A stretch of 64,000 nt of DNA from Modestobacter sp. DSM 44400 (GTDB lineage Bacteria > Actinomycetota > Actinomycetes > Mycobacteriales > Geodermatophilaceae): positions 62,001-126,000 of the forward strand of contig NZ_FNOZ01000002.1 of NCBI RefSeq assembly GCF_900107175.1, in the 5' to 3' direction. Each line of letters starts with the position of its first letter. Positions within the stretch are counted from its first letter, which is position 1. Below, piece after piece: positions 43,976 through 57,640 of the stretch. Position numbers and translations under genes: made by a program. The notes beneath the pieces are model-generated. The model had not been told where the DNA came from. It made no database searches and saw only the letters and a program-made list of their open reading frames with translations.

Positions 43976-44925
43976 CGGGGGCCGTCCGGCGGTCGGTGGG
44001 CGTGCCCGACCGCGTCGGCCAGCCGGGCGAAGCCGCGGTCGGCCAACGCCTCGGCCAGCTCGGCGTGGATGCGCGCCGGGGCCGACGGGTCGTTGAAGAC
44101 TGCCGTCCCGACCGAGACGGCGCTGGCGCCGGCGAGCACGAACTGCAGCGCGTCCAGGCCGGTTCGGATGCCGCCCATGCCGAGGATGGGCACGTGGGGC
44201 AGTCCCTTGTGCACCTGCCACACGCAGCGCAGGGCGACCGGGCGGATCGCCGGGCCGGACAGCCCGCCGGTCACCCCACCCAGCACCGGGCGCATGGTGT
44301 CGGGGTCGATGACCAGCCCGAGCAGCGTGTTGATCATCGACAGGCCGTTCGCGCCGGCCTCGGCGCAGGCGGCGGCCACCGAGACGATGTCGGTCACGTC
44401 CGGGCTGAGTTTGGCGTAGACCGGCTGGGCCGGGTCGGCGACCGCACGCACCGCGGCCACCACCTCGGCGGCGGCGACCGGGTCGCAGGCGAACACCTCG
44501 CCGCGGCTCTCCACGTTCGGGCAGGAGATGTTGACCTCCAGGCCCAGGACCCCGGGCACGCCGCGCAGCCGGGCGGCGAGCTCGGCGAAGTCCTCCACCC
44601 GGGTGCCGGCGATCGAGACGAACGCCCGGACGCCGCGCTCGGCCAGCCACGGCAGCTCCTCGGCCAGCAGCCCGTCGATGCCCGGCCCCTGCAGGCCGAT
44701 GGAGTTGAGCATCCCGCTGGGAGTCTCGGCCATCCGCGGCGTCGGGCGGCCGGACCGGGGGCGCAGCTGGACCGACTTGGTGACCACCGCCCCGATCGAC
44801 CCCAGGTCGAAGAAGGGGTCGAGCTCGCGGCCGAAGGCCGAGCAGCCCGAGGCGGTCAGTACTGGGCTGGGAATCCCGGCCCCGGCCAGCGAGGTCGACA
44901 TGTCGACACAGGTTCCGGCGGTCAT
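43972..44925 (-). CDS. pyrD: Dihydroorotate dehydrogenase, class 1B catalytic subunit
   Basis: Oxidises dihydroorotate to orotate with FMN. 317 residues: PVLTASGCSAFGRELDPFFD, MLNSIGLQGPGIDG, the catalytic Cys in LEVNISCPNVES (C135; class 1 uses Cys), VYAKLSPDVTDI, MINTLLGLVID, GGLSGPAIRPVAL and GMGGIRTGLDALQFVLAGAS. Cys instead of Ser, plus an adjacent pyrK, indicates the NAD-dependent 1B heterotetramer; most actinobacteria have the class 2 enzyme, so this is notable. ATG overlaps pyrK (ATGA). Confidence 0.95.
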   Translation of the reverse strand: MTAGTCVDMSTSLAGAGIPSPVLTASGCSAFGRELDPFFDLGSIGAVVTKSVQLRPRSGRPTPRMAETPSGMLNSIGLQGPGIDGLLAEELPWLAERGVRAFVSIAGTRVEDFAELAARLRGVPGVLGLEVNISCPNVESRGEVFACDPVAAAEVVAAVRAVADPAQPVYAKLSPDVTDIVSVAAACAEAGANGLSMINTLLGLVIDPDTMRPVLGGVTGGLSGPAIRPVALRCVWQVHKGLPHVPILGMGGIRTGLDALQFVLAGASAVSVGTAVFNDPSAPARIHAELAEALADRGFARLADAVGHAHRPPDGPR

Positions 44926-45889
44926 GACGGCTCCACCCGGATCACGGAGGTCCCGCCCTCGGGCGACCGTTGCCCCTGCGAACTGAACGGGGTCGAGCCC
45001 GTGGTCTCCGTGGCCGTCGGCGCGGATGCGGTCACCAACCCCATCGCGTCGGCCCCGACCACGTCGCCGGGCAGGGTGCCGACGTCGCCGAACCGGACCC
45101 GGTCCCCGCCGAACACCGGGCCCTCCACGCAGGACCGGGCGAAGCGGGTGCGCCCGTCGGCGCCGACGATCGGCAGCACGCAGGTCATGCAGACCCCGAT
45201 CCCGCAGGCCATCGACTCCTCCACCGCCACGTAGCCGGGGATGCCGACGGCGACGGCCTGGTCGCTGACCGCGCGCAGCATGCCCATCGGTCCGCAGGCG
45301 TAGACCACCCCGGCGCCGTGAATCAGCTCGGCCACCGCGGTGGTCACCCAGCCGCGGCGTCCGGCGCTGCCGTCGTCGGTGGTGACCAGGAACGGCGCGG
45401 CCAGCGCGCCGAGCTCCTCGACCGAGCACAGCCGGTCCGCTGACGCCGCACCGGACACCGCCGCGACCTCGGAACCCGCATCGCGCAGCCGGCCGGCCAG
45501 CCCGACCAGCGCCGCGGCGCCGTAGCCCCCGCCCACCAGCAGCGCCGGGGTGCCCGGCGGCGGCAGCGGGAAGGGGCGCCCCAGCGGGCCTACGACGTCG
45601 ACCTCGGCACCGGGCTGCAGACCGGCCAGCCAGGTGGAGCCGGGGCCGTGCGGGGAGACGACCACGTGCACCCGCCCGCCGCCGACGCCGCTGATGGCGA
45701 TCGAGCGGCGCAGCAGGTTCGCCGAGGTCGGCCCGCCAACGGCGAAAGCGACGAACTGCCCCGGCGCGGCGGCCCCGGCGATGGCCGGTGCGGAGAGCCC
45801 AAGTTCGACGTAGGCGCCGACCGGCCGGCGGAAGGCGACCTGGGCCATGGCCTGTACCGGCGGGGAGCTAGCCGGTGGCACCGGCGGCG

Positions 45890-45893
<4 letters not shown>
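44922..45893 (-). CDS. pyrK: Dihydroorotate dehydrogenase electron-transfer subunit
   Basis: FAD/[2Fe-2S] subunit passing electrons from PyrD to NAD. 323 residues: ferredoxin-reductase FAD domain ([32 protein letters not shown]), NAD site [19 protein letters not shown], and the cluster motif [17 protein letters not shown] followed by [12 protein letters not shown] (four Cys). The last 50 residues are a Ser/Thr/Pro tail not needed for the fold. ATG 45893 overlaps the carB stop. Confidence 0.94.
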
Positions 45894-49246
<3,353 letters not shown>

Positions 49247-49247
49247 G

Positions 49248-50420
49248 TCAGCTCTTCTCCCCCGTCGTGTGCTCGACGACCGGCGGTGGGGAGACCGCGT
49301 GCTCGCCGGCAGGCTGGTCGTGCTCGGCGGCCATCAGGTCGACGAACCGGCCGAACAACGGGTTGGCGTCGTGCGGGCCGGCGGCGGCCTCGGGGTGGAA
49401 CTGCACGCTGAACGCCGGGACGTCGAGGCAGCGCAGCCCCTCCACCACGTCGTCGTTGAGCCCGACGTGGCTGACCTCCACCCGCCCGTAGGGAGTGTCG
49501 ACCGCCCGGCCCAGCGGGGCGTCGACGGCGAAGCCGTGGTTGTGGCTGGTCACCCGGACAGTGCCACTGACCCGGTCGAGCACGGGCTGGTTGAGCCCGC
49601 GGTGCCCGAAGCGCAGCTTGTAGGTGCCCAGGCCCAGCGCCCGGCCGAGGATCTGGTTGCCGAAGCAGATGCCGAACAGCGGACGGCGGGCGTCCAGCAC
49701 CCCGCGGACCGCCTCGACCGCGTAGTCGGCCACCGCCGGGTCGCCGGGGCCGTTGGACAGGAAGACGCCGTCCGGGCCGTGCTCGAGCAGGTCCGCCGCG
49801 GTCGCGGTGGCCGGCAGCACGTGCGTCTCGACGCCGAGCTCGGCGAGGTACCGCGGAGTGGCGGTCTTGATGCCCAGGTCCAGGGCGGCGATGATGAACC
49901 GCTTCTGCCCCACCGCCGGCACCACGTAGGCCTCGCTGGTGCTGACCTCCGGCGCGAGGTCGGCACCGGTCATGCTCGCGCTGTCGGTCACCCGGGCCAG
50001 CAGCTCGTCGGGATCGGTCAGCTCGCTGCTGATGCCGACCCGCATCGAGCCGCGGTCGCGCAGGTGCCGGGTCAGCGCCCGGGTGTCGATGCCGCTGATG
50101 CCCACGACGCCCTGGGCGACCAGCTCGTCGTCCAGGGTGCCGGTGGCCCGCCAGTTCGCGGCGCGGCGGGCGGGGTCGCGGACGACGAAGCCGGCCACCC
50201 ACATCCGGCGGCTCTCGTCGTCCTCGCCGTTGACGCCGGTGTTGCCGACGTGCGGGGCGGTCATGACGACGACCTGACGGTGGTAGCTGGGGTCGGTCAG
50301 CGTCTCCTGGTAGCCGGTCATACCGGTGGCGAACACCGCCTCGCCGACCGTCGTCCCGATCGCGCCGTAGGCCTCGCCGCGGAACGTGCGCCCGTCCTCG
50401 AGGACCAGGATCGCGGTCAT
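49248..50420 (-). CDS. carA: Carbamoyl-phosphate synthase small subunit
   Basis: Glutaminase subunit supplying ammonia to CarB. 390 residues: [60 protein letters not shown], then the class I amidotransferase domain with catalytic Cys in [31 protein letters not shown] and [16 protein letters not shown] (catalytic His/Glu). Ends in a 25-residue acidic tail. ATG overlaps the pyrC stop (ATGA). Confidence 0.96.
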   Translation of the reverse strand: MTAILVLEDGRTFRGEAYGAIGTTVGEAVFATGMTGYQETLTDPSYHRQVVVMTAPHVGNTGVNGEDDESRRMWVAGFVVRDPARRAANWRATGTLDDELVAQGVVGISGIDTRALTRHLRDRGSMRVGISSELTDPDELLARVTDSASMTGADLAPEVSTSEAYVVPAVGQKRFIIAALDLGIKTATPRYLAELGVETHVLPATATAADLLEHGPDGVFLSNGPGDPAVADYAVEAVRGVLDARRPLFGICFGNQILGRALGLGTYKLRFGHRGLNQPVLDRVSGTVRVTSHNHGFAVDAPLGRAVDTPYGRVEVSHVGLNDDVVEGLRCLDVPAFSVQFHPEAAAGPHDANPLFGRFVDLMAAEHDQPAGEHAVSPPPVVEHTTGEKS

Positions 50421-51721
50421 CGGGTCGCCTTGCCGTCGAGCACAGTCGGTGCACCTCTCAGGAACGTGTGGACCACCCGGCCGGGCAGCTCCCGCCCGGC
50501 GTAGGGGCTGTTGCGGCTCCGGCTGGCCAGCGCGGCCGGGTCGACGGTGCCCCGGAACGCCGGGTCGACCAGCACGAGGTTGGCCGGCTCGCCGGGGGCC
50601 AGCGGCCGGCCCTGCGCATGGAGACCCAGGCCCTCCAGCCGGCCGATCGCGGCAGGCCGCACCGACATCCGGTCGGCCAGCCCACGCCAGTCGAGCAGGC
50701 CTGTCTCGACCATGGTGTCGACGACGACCGAGAGCGCCTGCTCCAGCCCGATCATCCCGGGCCGGGCCATTGCCCACTCGCACTCCTTGTCCTCCATCGC
50801 GTGCGGGGCGTGGTCGGTGGCGACGGCGTCGATCGTGCCGTCGGCCAGCCCGGCGCGGAGGGCCTGGACGTCGGCGTCCGTGCGCAGCGGCGGGTTGACC
50901 TTGAACACCGGGTCGTAGCCCTCGGCGCACTCGTCGGTGAGCAGCAGGTGGTGCGGGGTGACCTCGGCGGTGACCTGTACCCCGCGGAACTTGGCCCACC
51001 GCAGGATGTCCACGGAGCCGGCGGTGGAGACGTGGCAGACGTGCAGGCGGGCCCCGACGTGGCCGGCCAGCAGCACGTCGCGGGCGATGATGGCCTCCTC
51101 GGCGGCGGCCGGCCAGCCGGTCAGGCCCAGCCGGGCCGAGCGGTCGCCCTCGTGCATCTGGGCGCCGGCGGTCAGCCGTGGCTCCTCGGCGTGCTGGGCG
51201 ACGACGCCGTCCAGCGCCTTGACGTACTCCAGGGCGCGACGCATCAGCGCGGGGTCGGCGACGCAGTGCCCGTCGTCGGAGAAGACCCGGACCCGGGCGG
51301 CGGAGTCGGCCATCGCGCCGAGCTCGGCCAGCTGGGTGCCGGCCAGCCCCACGGTGACGGCCCCGACCGGAACGACGTCGACCAATCCGGCCTCCTGGCC
51401 AAGCCGCCAGACCTGCTCGACGACGCCGGCGGTGTCGGCGACCGGGTCGGTGTTGGCCATCGCGTGCACCGCGGTGAAGCCGCCGAGCGCCGCTGCCCGG
51501 CTGCCGGTCTGCACGGTCTCGGCGTCCTCCCGGCCCGGCTCGCGCAGGTGGGTGTGCAGGTCGACCAGGCCGGGCAGGGCGACCAGGCCGGTCGCATCGA
51601 CGACCTCGGCGCCGGGCACCGACAGGTCCTCGCCGATCGAGGCGATAATGCTGTCGCGCAGCACGATGTCGACGGTGTCCTCGCCGTAGGGACGCGCGCC
51701 CTTGATCAGGTATGTGGTCAT
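50417..51721 (-). CDS. pyrC: Dihydroorotase
   Basis: Closes carbamoyl-aspartate to dihydroorotate. 434 residues, class I (about 45 kDa) zinc amidohydrolase: metal motif [20 protein letters not shown] (HxH), CHVSTAG region [32 protein letters not shown]-like [34 protein letters not shown] and the terminal Pro/Gly loop. ATG 51721 overlaps pyrB's stop (ATGA). Confidence 0.96.
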   Translation of the reverse strand: MTTYLIKGARPYGEDTVDIVLRDSIIASIGEDLSVPGAEVVDATGLVALPGLVDLHTHLREPGREDAETVQTGSRAAALGGFTAVHAMANTDPVADTAGVVEQVWRLGQEAGLVDVVPVGAVTVGLAGTQLAELGAMADSAARVRVFSDDGHCVADPALMRRALEYVKALDGVVAQHAEEPRLTAGAQMHEGDRSARLGLTGWPAAAEEAIIARDVLLAGHVGARLHVCHVSTAGSVDILRWAKFRGVQVTAEVTPHHLLLTDECAEGYDPVFKVNPPLRTDADVQALRAGLADGTIDAVATDHAPHAMEDKECEWAMARPGMIGLEQALSVVVDTMVETGLLDWRGLADRMSVRPAAIGRLEGLGLHAQGRPLAPGEPANLVLVDPAFRGTVDPAALASRSRNSPYAGRELPGRVVHTFLRGAPTVLDGKATR

Positions 51722-52638
51722 TCGGGTGCGCCTCCGAGCAGCAGGTAGAGAACGGCCATCCGGACCGAGACGCCGTTGCCGACCTGCTCGACGATGGTGG
51801 AGCGCACCGAGTCGGCGACCTCGGCGGCGATCTCCATGCCGCGGTTCATCGGGCCGGGGTGCATGACGATCGCGTCGTCGGGCAGCAGCGCCATCCGGCG
51901 GGCGTCCAGGCCGTAGCGGCGGCTGTACTCGCGGGCGCTGGGGAAGAACGAGGCGTTCATCCGCTCGGCCTGGACCCGCAGCATCATGATCACGTCGGCG
52001 TTGGGCAGGACGGCGTCCAGGTCGTAGCTGACCGACACCGGCCAGCTGCCCACGCCCACCGGCAGCAGGGTCGGTGGGGCGACCACGGTGACCTCGGCAC
52101 CGAGGGTGTGCAGCAGCCAGACGTTGGAGCGGGCCACCCGGCTGTGCAGCACGTCGCCGGTCAGCACCACCCGGACGCCGTCGAGCCGGCCCAGCCGCTG
52201 CCGGATCGTGTAGGCGTCCAGCAACGCCTGGGTGGGGTGCTCGTGGGTGCCGTCGCCGGCGTTGACGACCGAGCCGCGGACCCAGTGCGCCAGCCGGTGC
52301 GGCGCCCCGGAAGCGGGGTGCCGGACGACGATCGCGTCGCTGCCCATCGCCTCCAAGGTCAGCGCGGTGTCCTTGAGGCTCTCTCCCTTGGAGACGCTGC
52401 TGCCCTTGGCGGAGAAGTTGATGACGTCGGCGCTCAATCGCTTGGCGGCCAGCTCGAAGGAGATCCGGGTACGGGTGGAGTCCTCGTAGAAGAGGTTGAC
52501 CACGGTGCGGCCGCGCAGCGTCGGCAGCTTCTTGACCTCGCGGCCGGCCAGCGCCGACTCGATCTGGGCGGCGGTGTCCAGCATCAGCGTGGCGTCGGCG
52601 CGGTCGAGGTCGGCGGCCTCCAGCAGGTGGCGCTTCAC
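51718..52638 (-). CDS. pyrB: Aspartate carbamoyltransferase catalytic subunit
   Basis: Condenses carbamoyl phosphate with aspartate. 306 residues: carbamoyl-phosphate site [59 protein letters not shown] and [20 protein letters not shown]. No pyrI regulatory gene is present, normal for actinobacteria. GTG/ATG overlap couples it to pyrR upstream and pyrC downstream. Confidence 0.97.
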   Translation of the reverse strand: MKRHLLEAADLDRADATLMLDTAAQIESALAGREVKKLPTLRGRTVVNLFYEDSTRTRISFELAAKRLSADVINFSAKGSSVSKGESLKDTALTLEAMGSDAIVVRHPASGAPHRLAHWVRGSVVNAGDGTHEHPTQALLDAYTIRQRLGRLDGVRVVLTGDVLHSRVARSNVWLLHTLGAEVTVVAPPTLLPVGVGSWPVSVSYDLDAVLPNADVIMMLRVQAERMNASFFPSAREYSRRYGLDARRMALLPDDAIVMHPGPMNRGMEIAAEVADSVRSTIVEQVGNGVSVRMAVLYLLLGGAPE

Positions 52639-53231
52639 GCGGCCACCCCCTCGGAGACGACGACCTCGTCGACCCCGTCGACCTCCGAGAGCCGCACCTT
52701 CACCTGCTGCGTGCGGGACGTCGGGACGTTCTTGCCGACGTAGTCGGCGCGGATCGGCAGCTCCCGATGGCCACGGTCGACCAGCACCGCCAGCTGCACC
52801 GCCCGCGGGCGGCCCAGGTCGCGCAGCGCGTCCAGCGCGGCCCGCACGGAGCGGCCGGAGAAGAGCACGTCGTCGACGAGCACCACCAGCCGGCCGTCCA
52901 GGCCGGCGGCCGGCAGCCAGGTGTCCTCCAGCGCGCGGACGCCGCGCAGTCGCAGGTCGTCGCGGTAGAGGGTGATGTCCACGGTGCCGACGTCCACGGC
53001 GGTGCCGGTGAAGGCCTCGATGCGGGCGGCGAGCCGGCGGGCCAGCGGGGCGCCGCGGGTGGGGATGCCGATCAGGACCAGGTCGCGCAGGGCGCCGTCG
53101 GCGGCGCCCGGCGAAGCGGCGGCTGCCCGCTCGATGAGCTGATGGGCGACGCGGTCGACCACTCGGGCGACGTCGTCGGCGGTCATCAGCACGCCGGGGG
53201 CGGCCTCGGACGTTGGCGAGGGCACGGCCAT
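52635..53231 (-). CDS. pyrR: Pyrimidine operon regulator/uracil phosphoribosyltransferase homologue
   Basis: RNA-binding UMP sensor of the pyr operon. 198 residues: [39 protein letters not shown], and the PRPP motif [20 protein letters not shown], then [23 protein letters not shown] 53231 is preceded by AAGGAGG, part of the hairpin PyrR should bind (53235-53264), so PyrR probably represses its own translation and, by coupling, the operon. Confidence 0.96.
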   Translation of the reverse strand: MAVPSPTSEAAPGVLMTADDVARVVDRVAHQLIERAAAASPGAADGALRDLVLIGIPTRGAPLARRLAARIEAFTGTAVDVGTVDITLYRDDLRLRGVRALEDTWLPAAGLDGRLVVLVDDVLFSGRSVRAALDALRDLGRPRAVQLAVLVDRGHRELPIRADYVGKNVPTSRTQQVKVRLSEVDGVDEVVVSEGVAA

Positions 53232-53234
53232 TCA

Positions 53235-53264
53235 GGCCTCCTTCCCCGCCTCACGGGACGGGTC
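53235..53264 (-). promoter_or_regulatory. PyrR-binding hairpin over the pyrR ribosome site
   Basis: On the minus strand the leader reads GACCCGTCCCGTGAGGCGGG then GAAGGAGG before the ATG. GTCCCGTGAGGC matches the PyrR anti-antiterminator loop consensus (AGUCC-N-GNGAGGY), and the stem CCCG..CGGG would take in part of the AAGGAGG. Binding of PyrR-UMP should hide the ribosome site: translational repression as proposed for mycobacteria. Confidence 0.75.
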
Positions 53265-53397
53265 GTTAAAGGAGAGGGAGCGCTGACGACCGTACTGCAC
53301 GGCCTCCGGGGGGCCCGGCGCAGCCGGGTAATGGGGGGGCCGACAGTGACCTCTGACCCGATCGGATGCCCCGGCTGTCGCTCGGGGCCGTCTCCGC

Positions 53398-53410
53398 GTA
53401 CTCTCTGTCA
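53398..53410. promoter_or_regulatory. Possible BldD box in the bldD-pyrR intergenic region
   Basis: The minus strand reads TGACAGAGAGTAC, matching the BldD consensus tnACnc(A/T)GnGTnA at all but two positions, 43 bp upstream of bldD. A -10-like TACTCT (53399-53404, plus strand) overlaps it, so BldD might repress its own promoter. Weak by itself. Confidence 0.4.
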
Positions 53411-53452
53411 CCAGCGAGTCCCCCTTCCGACGACAGTCAGTGAGCAGAGGTC

Positions 53453-53992
53453 ATGAGCACCGACTACTCCCGGGCGCTGGGCGCCCGACTCCGGGCCATC
53501 CGCAACCAGCAGGGGCTGTCCCTCCAGGGGGTCGAGGACAAGTCCCACGGCCGCTGGAAGGCCGTCGTCGTGGGCTCCTACGAGCGTGGCGACCGCGCGG
53601 TGACCGTGCAGCGGCTGTCCGAGCTCGCAGTGTTCTACGGCGTACCGGTGTCCGAGCTGCTGCCCGACCCGCGGCCGAGTTCCGCGGTCACCAAGAGCAC
53701 GAAGATCGTGCTGAACCTGGAGTCGCTGGGCTCGCTGCCCGCCGACGAGGCCGGCCCGCTGGCCCGCTACGCCTCGACGATCCAGGCGCAGCGCCACGAC
53801 TACAACGGCAAGGTGCTGTCCATCCGCGCCGAGGACCTCAAGTCGCTGGCGATCATCTACGACATGAGCCCCGACGAGCTGACCACCCGGCTGATCGAGT
53901 GGGGTGTGCTCTCCCCCGGCGCCGACGGCGTGGGATACGCCACCGAGGACGACGAGCCGCTCGACTGGGAGCGCCGCCGCAACTCGCGCTGA
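53453..53992 (+). CDS. bldD: BldD-type transcriptional regulator with c-di-GMP binding motif
   Basis: Global developmental/cell-cycle regulator. 179 residues. N-terminal HTH (Xre type, about 9-75): GARLRAIRNQQGLSLQGVED and VVGSYERGDRAVTVQRLSEL. C-terminal domain contains the c-di-GMP signature RxD-X8-RxxD: RHD at 114-116 and RAED at 125-128, with exactly eight residues between and the same numbering as Streptomyces BldD. ATG 53453 has AGAGG upstream. Divergent from pyrR; ends at a strong bidirectional terminator shared with nusB. Confidence 0.95.
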   Translation: MSTDYSRALGARLRAIRNQQGLSLQGVEDKSHGRWKAVVVGSYERGDRAVTVQRLSELAVFYGVPVSELLPDPRPSSAVTKSTKIVLNLESLGSLPADEAGPLARYASTIQAQRHDYNGKVLSIRAEDLKSLAIIYDMSPDELTTRLIEWGVLSPGADGVGYATEDDEPLDWERRRNSR

Positions 53993-54000
53993 AGCTGACT

Positions 54001-54053
54001 GCTGAACGCCTGCAGCCCACTCCGATGATCGGAGTGGGCCGTGGGCGTTCAGC
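54001..54053. terminator. Bidirectional terminator between bldD and nusB
   Basis: Outer stem CTGAACGCC (54002-54010) with GGCGTTCAG (54044-54052) and inner stem CCCACTCCG (54016-54024) with CGGAGTGGG (54030-54038) form one long hairpin between convergent genes. No T-run, but stem strength suggests termination both ways. Confidence 0.8.
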
Positions 54054-54068
54054 GGTGCATGGCGCCGG

Positions 54069-54473
54069 CTACGTGGGGATCTCGGCCTTGACGATCCCGC
54101 CGAGCACGCCGTTGACGTAGGCCGGCGAGTCGTCGGTGGACAGGCTCTTGGCCAGCTCCACCGCCTCGTCGATCACCACCGCGTCGGGGACGTCATCGAC
54201 CCAGAGCAGCTCGAACACCGCCATCCGAAGCACGGCGCGGTCGACGTCGGGCAGCCGGTCCAGCGACCAGCCGGAGGCATGCTTCTCGATCAGCTCGTCG
54301 ATCCGGGCGGCGTGCTCGACGACGCCCTCGACCAGCCGGACGGCGTGCTCGGGGACAGGCGGGTTGCCGTCGGCGATCCGGTCGCGCAGAACGGCGAGCG
54401 GGTCGCTGCCGCGCAGGTCGGCCTCGTAGAGGACGTCGACCGCACGCTTGCGGGCCTTGGTACGGGCGGCCAC
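54069..54473 (-). CDS. nusB: Transcription antitermination factor NusB
   Basis: Binds NusE and boxA RNA for rRNA antitermination. 134 residues, all helical: VAARTKARKRAVDVLYEADL at the start, then HAVRLVEGVVEHAARIDELI, WSLDRLPDVDRAVLRMAVFE and the closing VDEAVELAK-like VIDEAVELAKSLSTDDSPAYVNGVLGGI. GTG 54473 matches the family start; upstream efp ends 7 bp away. Last gene of the aro-efp-nusB operon. Confidence 0.95.
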   Translation of the reverse strand: MAARTKARKRAVDVLYEADLRGSDPLAVLRDRIADGNPPVPEHAVRLVEGVVEHAARIDELIEKHASGWSLDRLPDVDRAVLRMAVFELLWVDDVPDAVVIDEAVELAKSLSTDDSPAYVNGVLGGIVKAEIPT

Positions 54474-54480
54474 GGCTGAG

Positions 54481-55041
54481 TCAGCTGACCCGGCCGAGAT
54501 AGCGGCCGTCGCGGGTGTCGACCTTGAGCTTCTCGCCGGTGGTGATGAACAGCGGGACCTGGATCTCCGCCCCGGTCTCCAGCGTCGCGGGCTTCGTGCC
54601 ACCGGTGGAGCGGTCGCCCTGCAGGCCCGGGTCGGTGTGCTGCACCAGCAGCTCCATGGTCACCGGGAGCTCCACGTACAGCGGCGTGCTCTCGTGCACG
54701 GCCACGATGACCTCGGTGTTCTCCAGCAGATAGTCCGCCCCGCCGCCGAGGGTCGCCGCGGTCACCGGGATCTGGTCGAAGGTGTCGCCGTCCATGAAGA
54801 CGTAGTCGGCGCCGTCCTGGTACAGGTAGGTCATCGAGCGCTTGTCCACGTTGGCCGTCTCGACCTTGAGGCCGGCGTTGAACGTCCGGTCGACGACCTT
54901 GCCGGAAAGCACGTTCTTGAGCGTGGTGCGCACGAACGCGCCGCCCTTGCCCGGCTTCACGTGCTGGAAGTCGGTCACGGTCCACAGCTGGCCGTCCAGG
55001 TTCAGGACGGTGCCGTTCTTGAGGTCGTTGGTGGTAGCCAT
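54481..55041 (-). CDS. efp: Elongation factor P
   Basis: Relieves ribosome stalling at polyproline. 186 residues, three beta-barrel domains: [20 protein letters not shown], the modification loop [12 protein letters not shown] with K32, [40 protein letters not shown] and [19 protein letters not shown]. Actinobacterial EF-P is normally unmodified at the Lys. ATG 55041 touches the pepQ stop (TAG at 55042-55044). Confidence 0.97.
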   Translation of the reverse strand: MATTNDLKNGTVLNLDGQLWTVTDFQHVKPGKGGAFVRTTLKNVLSGKVVDRTFNAGLKVETANVDKRSMTYLYQDGADYVFMDGDTFDQIPVTAATLGGGADYLLENTEVIVAVHESTPLYVELPVTMELLVQHTDPGLQGDRSTGGTKPATLETGAEIQVPLFITTGEKLKVDTRDGRYLGRVS

Positions 55042-56145
55042 CTAGAGGACCAGCAGTTCCTTGCTCGTGAGGGTCAACAACTCGGGCTCGCCGTCCGTGA
55101 TGATCAGGGTGTCCTCGATCCGAACACCGCCGTGGCCGGGCAGGTAGACGCCCGGCTCCACGGTGACGGCCATGCCGGCAGCCAGCCTACCTGCGCCCAG
55201 CGCCGAGATGCCCGGAGCCTCGTGGATCTCCAGGCCAACGCCGTGCCCGAGACCGTGGGGAAAGTGGTCGCCGTGGCCGGCGGCGACGATGACGTCGCGG
55301 GAGGCGGCGTCCACCGCGGTGACCTCGGCACCCACCGCCAGCGCCGCCCGGCCGGCCGCCTGCGAGGCAGCGACCAGCGCGTAGACCTCGTGCTGCCACT
55401 CCGCGGCGTGCCCGAGCACCACGGTGCGGGTCATGTCGGAGTGGTAGCCCTCGACGGTGGCGCCGAAGTCGAGCTTGAGGAAGTCGCCGTCGCGCAGCAC
55501 CGTGGCATCGGGGCGGTGGTGTGGGATCGCCGAGTTGGCGCCGGTGGCCACGATGGTCTCGAAGGACGGCGCCTCGGCGCCCAGGGTGAGCATCCGGGCG
55601 TCCAGCTCGCGACCGACCTCGAGCTCGGTGCGGCCCGGGCGCAGCGCCCCGTCGGCGGCCAGCTCGGCCAGCGCCCGGTCGGCGACCGCGCAGGCCCGGC
55701 GGAGCGCCTCGACCTCACCGTCGTCCTTGACGGCGCGCAGCGCCTCGACGGCCCGGCGGATGCTCGCAAGCTCCGGCACGCTGCCGCCGTCAGCGGCGTC
55801 GGCGAGCACCCGCTCCAGGCCGTGCAGCCCGTCGACGGTGACGTCGTGGGACTCGAAGCCGAGCCGGCCGGTGCTGAGGTGGGCCGCCCGGGCGGCCAGC
55901 GCGGACACCGTCGCCCGGTCCACCAGCAGTTCGAGGTCCGGCACCTGGACGCCGGCCTGGGTCGTGTAGCGGCCGTCGAGGCCGAAGACGTCGTCGCCGT
56001 CGGCGCGCAGTAGCAGGGCGCCGTTGGAGCCGGTGAACCCGGTCAGGTACCGCACGTTGAGCAGGTTGGTGACCAGGACGGCGTCCAGCCCGGCCTCGGC
56101 GGTGGTCGCGCGCAGCCGGTCGCGTCGTTCAGCCGTGCGGGTCAT
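55042..56145 (-). CDS. pepQ: M24 family Xaa-Pro aminopeptidase/dipeptidase
   Basis: Metallopeptidase acting on X-Pro peptides. 367 residues. N-terminal creatinase-like domain ([40 protein letters not shown]), then the pita-bread catalytic domain with [20 protein letters not shown] (two metal Asp), [15 protein letters not shown] (metal His) and [20 protein letters not shown] (two metal Glu). ATG 56145 overlaps the aroQ stop. Its place between aroQ and efp is common in actinobacteria. Gene name is by family. Confidence 0.92.
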   Translation of the reverse strand: MTRTAERRDRLRATTAEAGLDAVLVTNLLNVRYLTGFTGSNGALLLRADGDDVFGLDGRYTTQAGVQVPDLELLVDRATVSALAARAAHLSTGRLGFESHDVTVDGLHGLERVLADAADGGSVPELASIRRAVEALRAVKDDGEVEALRRACAVADRALAELAADGALRPGRTELEVGRELDARMLTLGAEAPSFETIVATGANSAIPHHRPDATVLRDGDFLKLDFGATVEGYHSDMTRTVVLGHAAEWQHEVYALVAASQAAGRAALAVGAEVTAVDAASRDVIVAAGHGDHFPHGLGHGVGLEIHEAPGISALGAGRLAAGMAVTVEPGVYLPGHGGVRIEDTLIITDGEPELLTLTSKELLVL

Positions 56146-56570
56146 CGCTTCTGCGCCAGCCACTGCAGCGCCAGCACGTAGCCCTGCACCCCGAGCCCGG
56201 CGATCACCCCGTCGGCGACCCGCGAGACGTAGGAGAAGTGCCGGAACTCCTCGCGGGCGTGGATGTTGGTGAGGTGCACCTCCACCAGCGGTGCGGTCAG
56301 CCCGGCCAGCGCGTCGTGCAGCACCACGGAGGTGTGCGACCAGCCGCCCGGGTTGATCACCACCGGGTCGCCGGCGTCGGCAGCGTCGAACACCCAACCG
56401 AGCAGCTCGGCCTCCGAGTCGGTCTGCCGCACCTGCACCGCGACATCCAGCTCCGCGGCCGCGGCCTCGATGAGCTGCACCAGCTCGGCGTAGGTCGTCC
56501 TCCCGTACTTCTCCGGCTCGCGCTTGCCGAGGCGGCCGAGGTTTGCGCCGTTGAGCACCTGGATCGTCAT
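56142..56570 (-). CDS. aroQ: 3-dehydroquinate dehydratase, type II
   Basis: Third shikimate step. 142 residues, dodecameric type [21 protein letters not shown] (lid loop with catalytic Tyr and Arg), [39 protein letters not shown] (catalytic His), [23 protein letters not shown] at 56570 overlaps the aroB stop (ATGA). Confidence 0.97.
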   Translation of the reverse strand: MTIQVLNGANLGRLGKREPEKYGRTTYAELVQLIEAAAAELDVAVQVRQTDSEAELLGWVFDAADAGDPVVINPGGWSHTSVVLHDALAGLTAPLVEVHLTNIHAREEFRHFSYVSRVADGVIAGLGVQGYVLALQWLAQKR

Positions 56571-57640
56571 GCGGACTCCGGTTCAGAGACGGCCGCCCAG
56601 GCGGCATCGAGCCAGGCCTGGTCGGGGTCGGTCAGGATGCCGGGCCGGCCCAGCCCGTCGAGGACGACGAAGCGGAGTGACGCACCGCGGGCCTTCTTGT
56701 CCATCCGCATCACCGACTGCAACCGGTGCCAGTCGCCGCGGTAGCTGGTCGGCAGCCCCATCGCGGCGATCAGCCGGCGGTGCCGGTCTGCGTCGGTGCT
56801 GGACAGCCGGCCGGCCTGCACGGCGAGCTCGGCGGCGAAAACCAGCCCGACGGCGACCGCCTCCCCGTGCCGCCAGCCGAAGTCCTCGACCCGCTCGACG
56901 GCGTGGGCGAGGGTGTGGCCGTAGTTCAGGAACTCCCGCCGTCCGGTGTCGTAGAGGTCGTCGGCGACCGCGTCGGCCTTGACCTGCACCGCCCGGCCGA
57001 TCAGCTCCGCGGTGTCCCGGCGGCCGGTGGGGTCTGCCTCCAGCAGGTCCAGGACCTGCGCGTCGGCGATGAACCCGCACTTGACCACCTCGGCCAGCCC
57101 GGAGCGGAACTCCGCCTCGGGCAGCGCGTCCAACGCGTCGGTGTCGGCGAGCACGGCGGCCGGCGGGTGGAAGGCCCCGACCAGGTTCTTGCCGGCGGCG
57201 GTGTTGATGCCGGTCTTCCCGCCGACGGCGGCGTCGACCATGCCGAGCAGGCTGGTCGGCACCTGGACGACGCGGACGCCGCGCAGCCAGGTGGCGGCGA
57301 GGAAGCCGGCCAGGTCGGTGACCGCTCCCCCGCCGAGCCCGACGACGGCGTCGGAGCGGGTCAGCCCGAGCCGGCCGAACTCCTCCCAGGCGCCGATCGC
57401 CACCTCGGCGGACTTGGCTGCCTCCCCGTCGGGCACGACGACGGCCTCGGCGGCCACCCCGGCCTGCTGCAGCGTCTCCACCGCGGCGCCGGCCGCGGCA
57501 GCCAGTGGCGGCGCGTGCACCACGACCGCGCGGGGGGTGCCGGCGAGGACGAGCCCGAGCTCGACCTGCACACCGGGGCCGATGACGACCTCGTAGGGCT
57601 GGTTTCCGGCGACGGTCACCCGCTGCACGCCGGGGGTCAC
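56567..57640 (-). CDS. aroB: 3-dehydroquinate synthase
   Basis: Second shikimate step, NAD and zinc dependent. 357 residues: [80 protein letters not shown] (GKN), [15 protein letters not shown] and [14 protein letters not shown] (zinc His). GTG 57640 overlaps the aroK stop (GTGA). Confidence 0.97.
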   Translation of the reverse strand: MTPGVQRVTVAGNQPYEVVIGPGVQVELGLVLAGTPRAVVVHAPPLAAAAGAAVETLQQAGVAAEAVVVPDGEAAKSAEVAIGAWEEFGRLGLTRSDAVVGLGGGAVTDLAGFLAATWLRGVRVVQVPTSLLGMVDAAVGGKTGINTAAGKNLVGAFHPPAAVLADTDALDALPEAEFRSGLAEVVKCGFIADAQVLDLLEADPTGRRDTAELIGRAVQVKADAVADDLYDTGRREFLNYGHTLAHAVERVEDFGWRHGEAVAVGLVFAAELAVQAGRLSSTDADRHRRLIAAMGLPTSYRGDWHRLQSVMRMDKKARGASLRFVVLDGLGRPGILTDPDQAWLDAAWAAVSEPESA

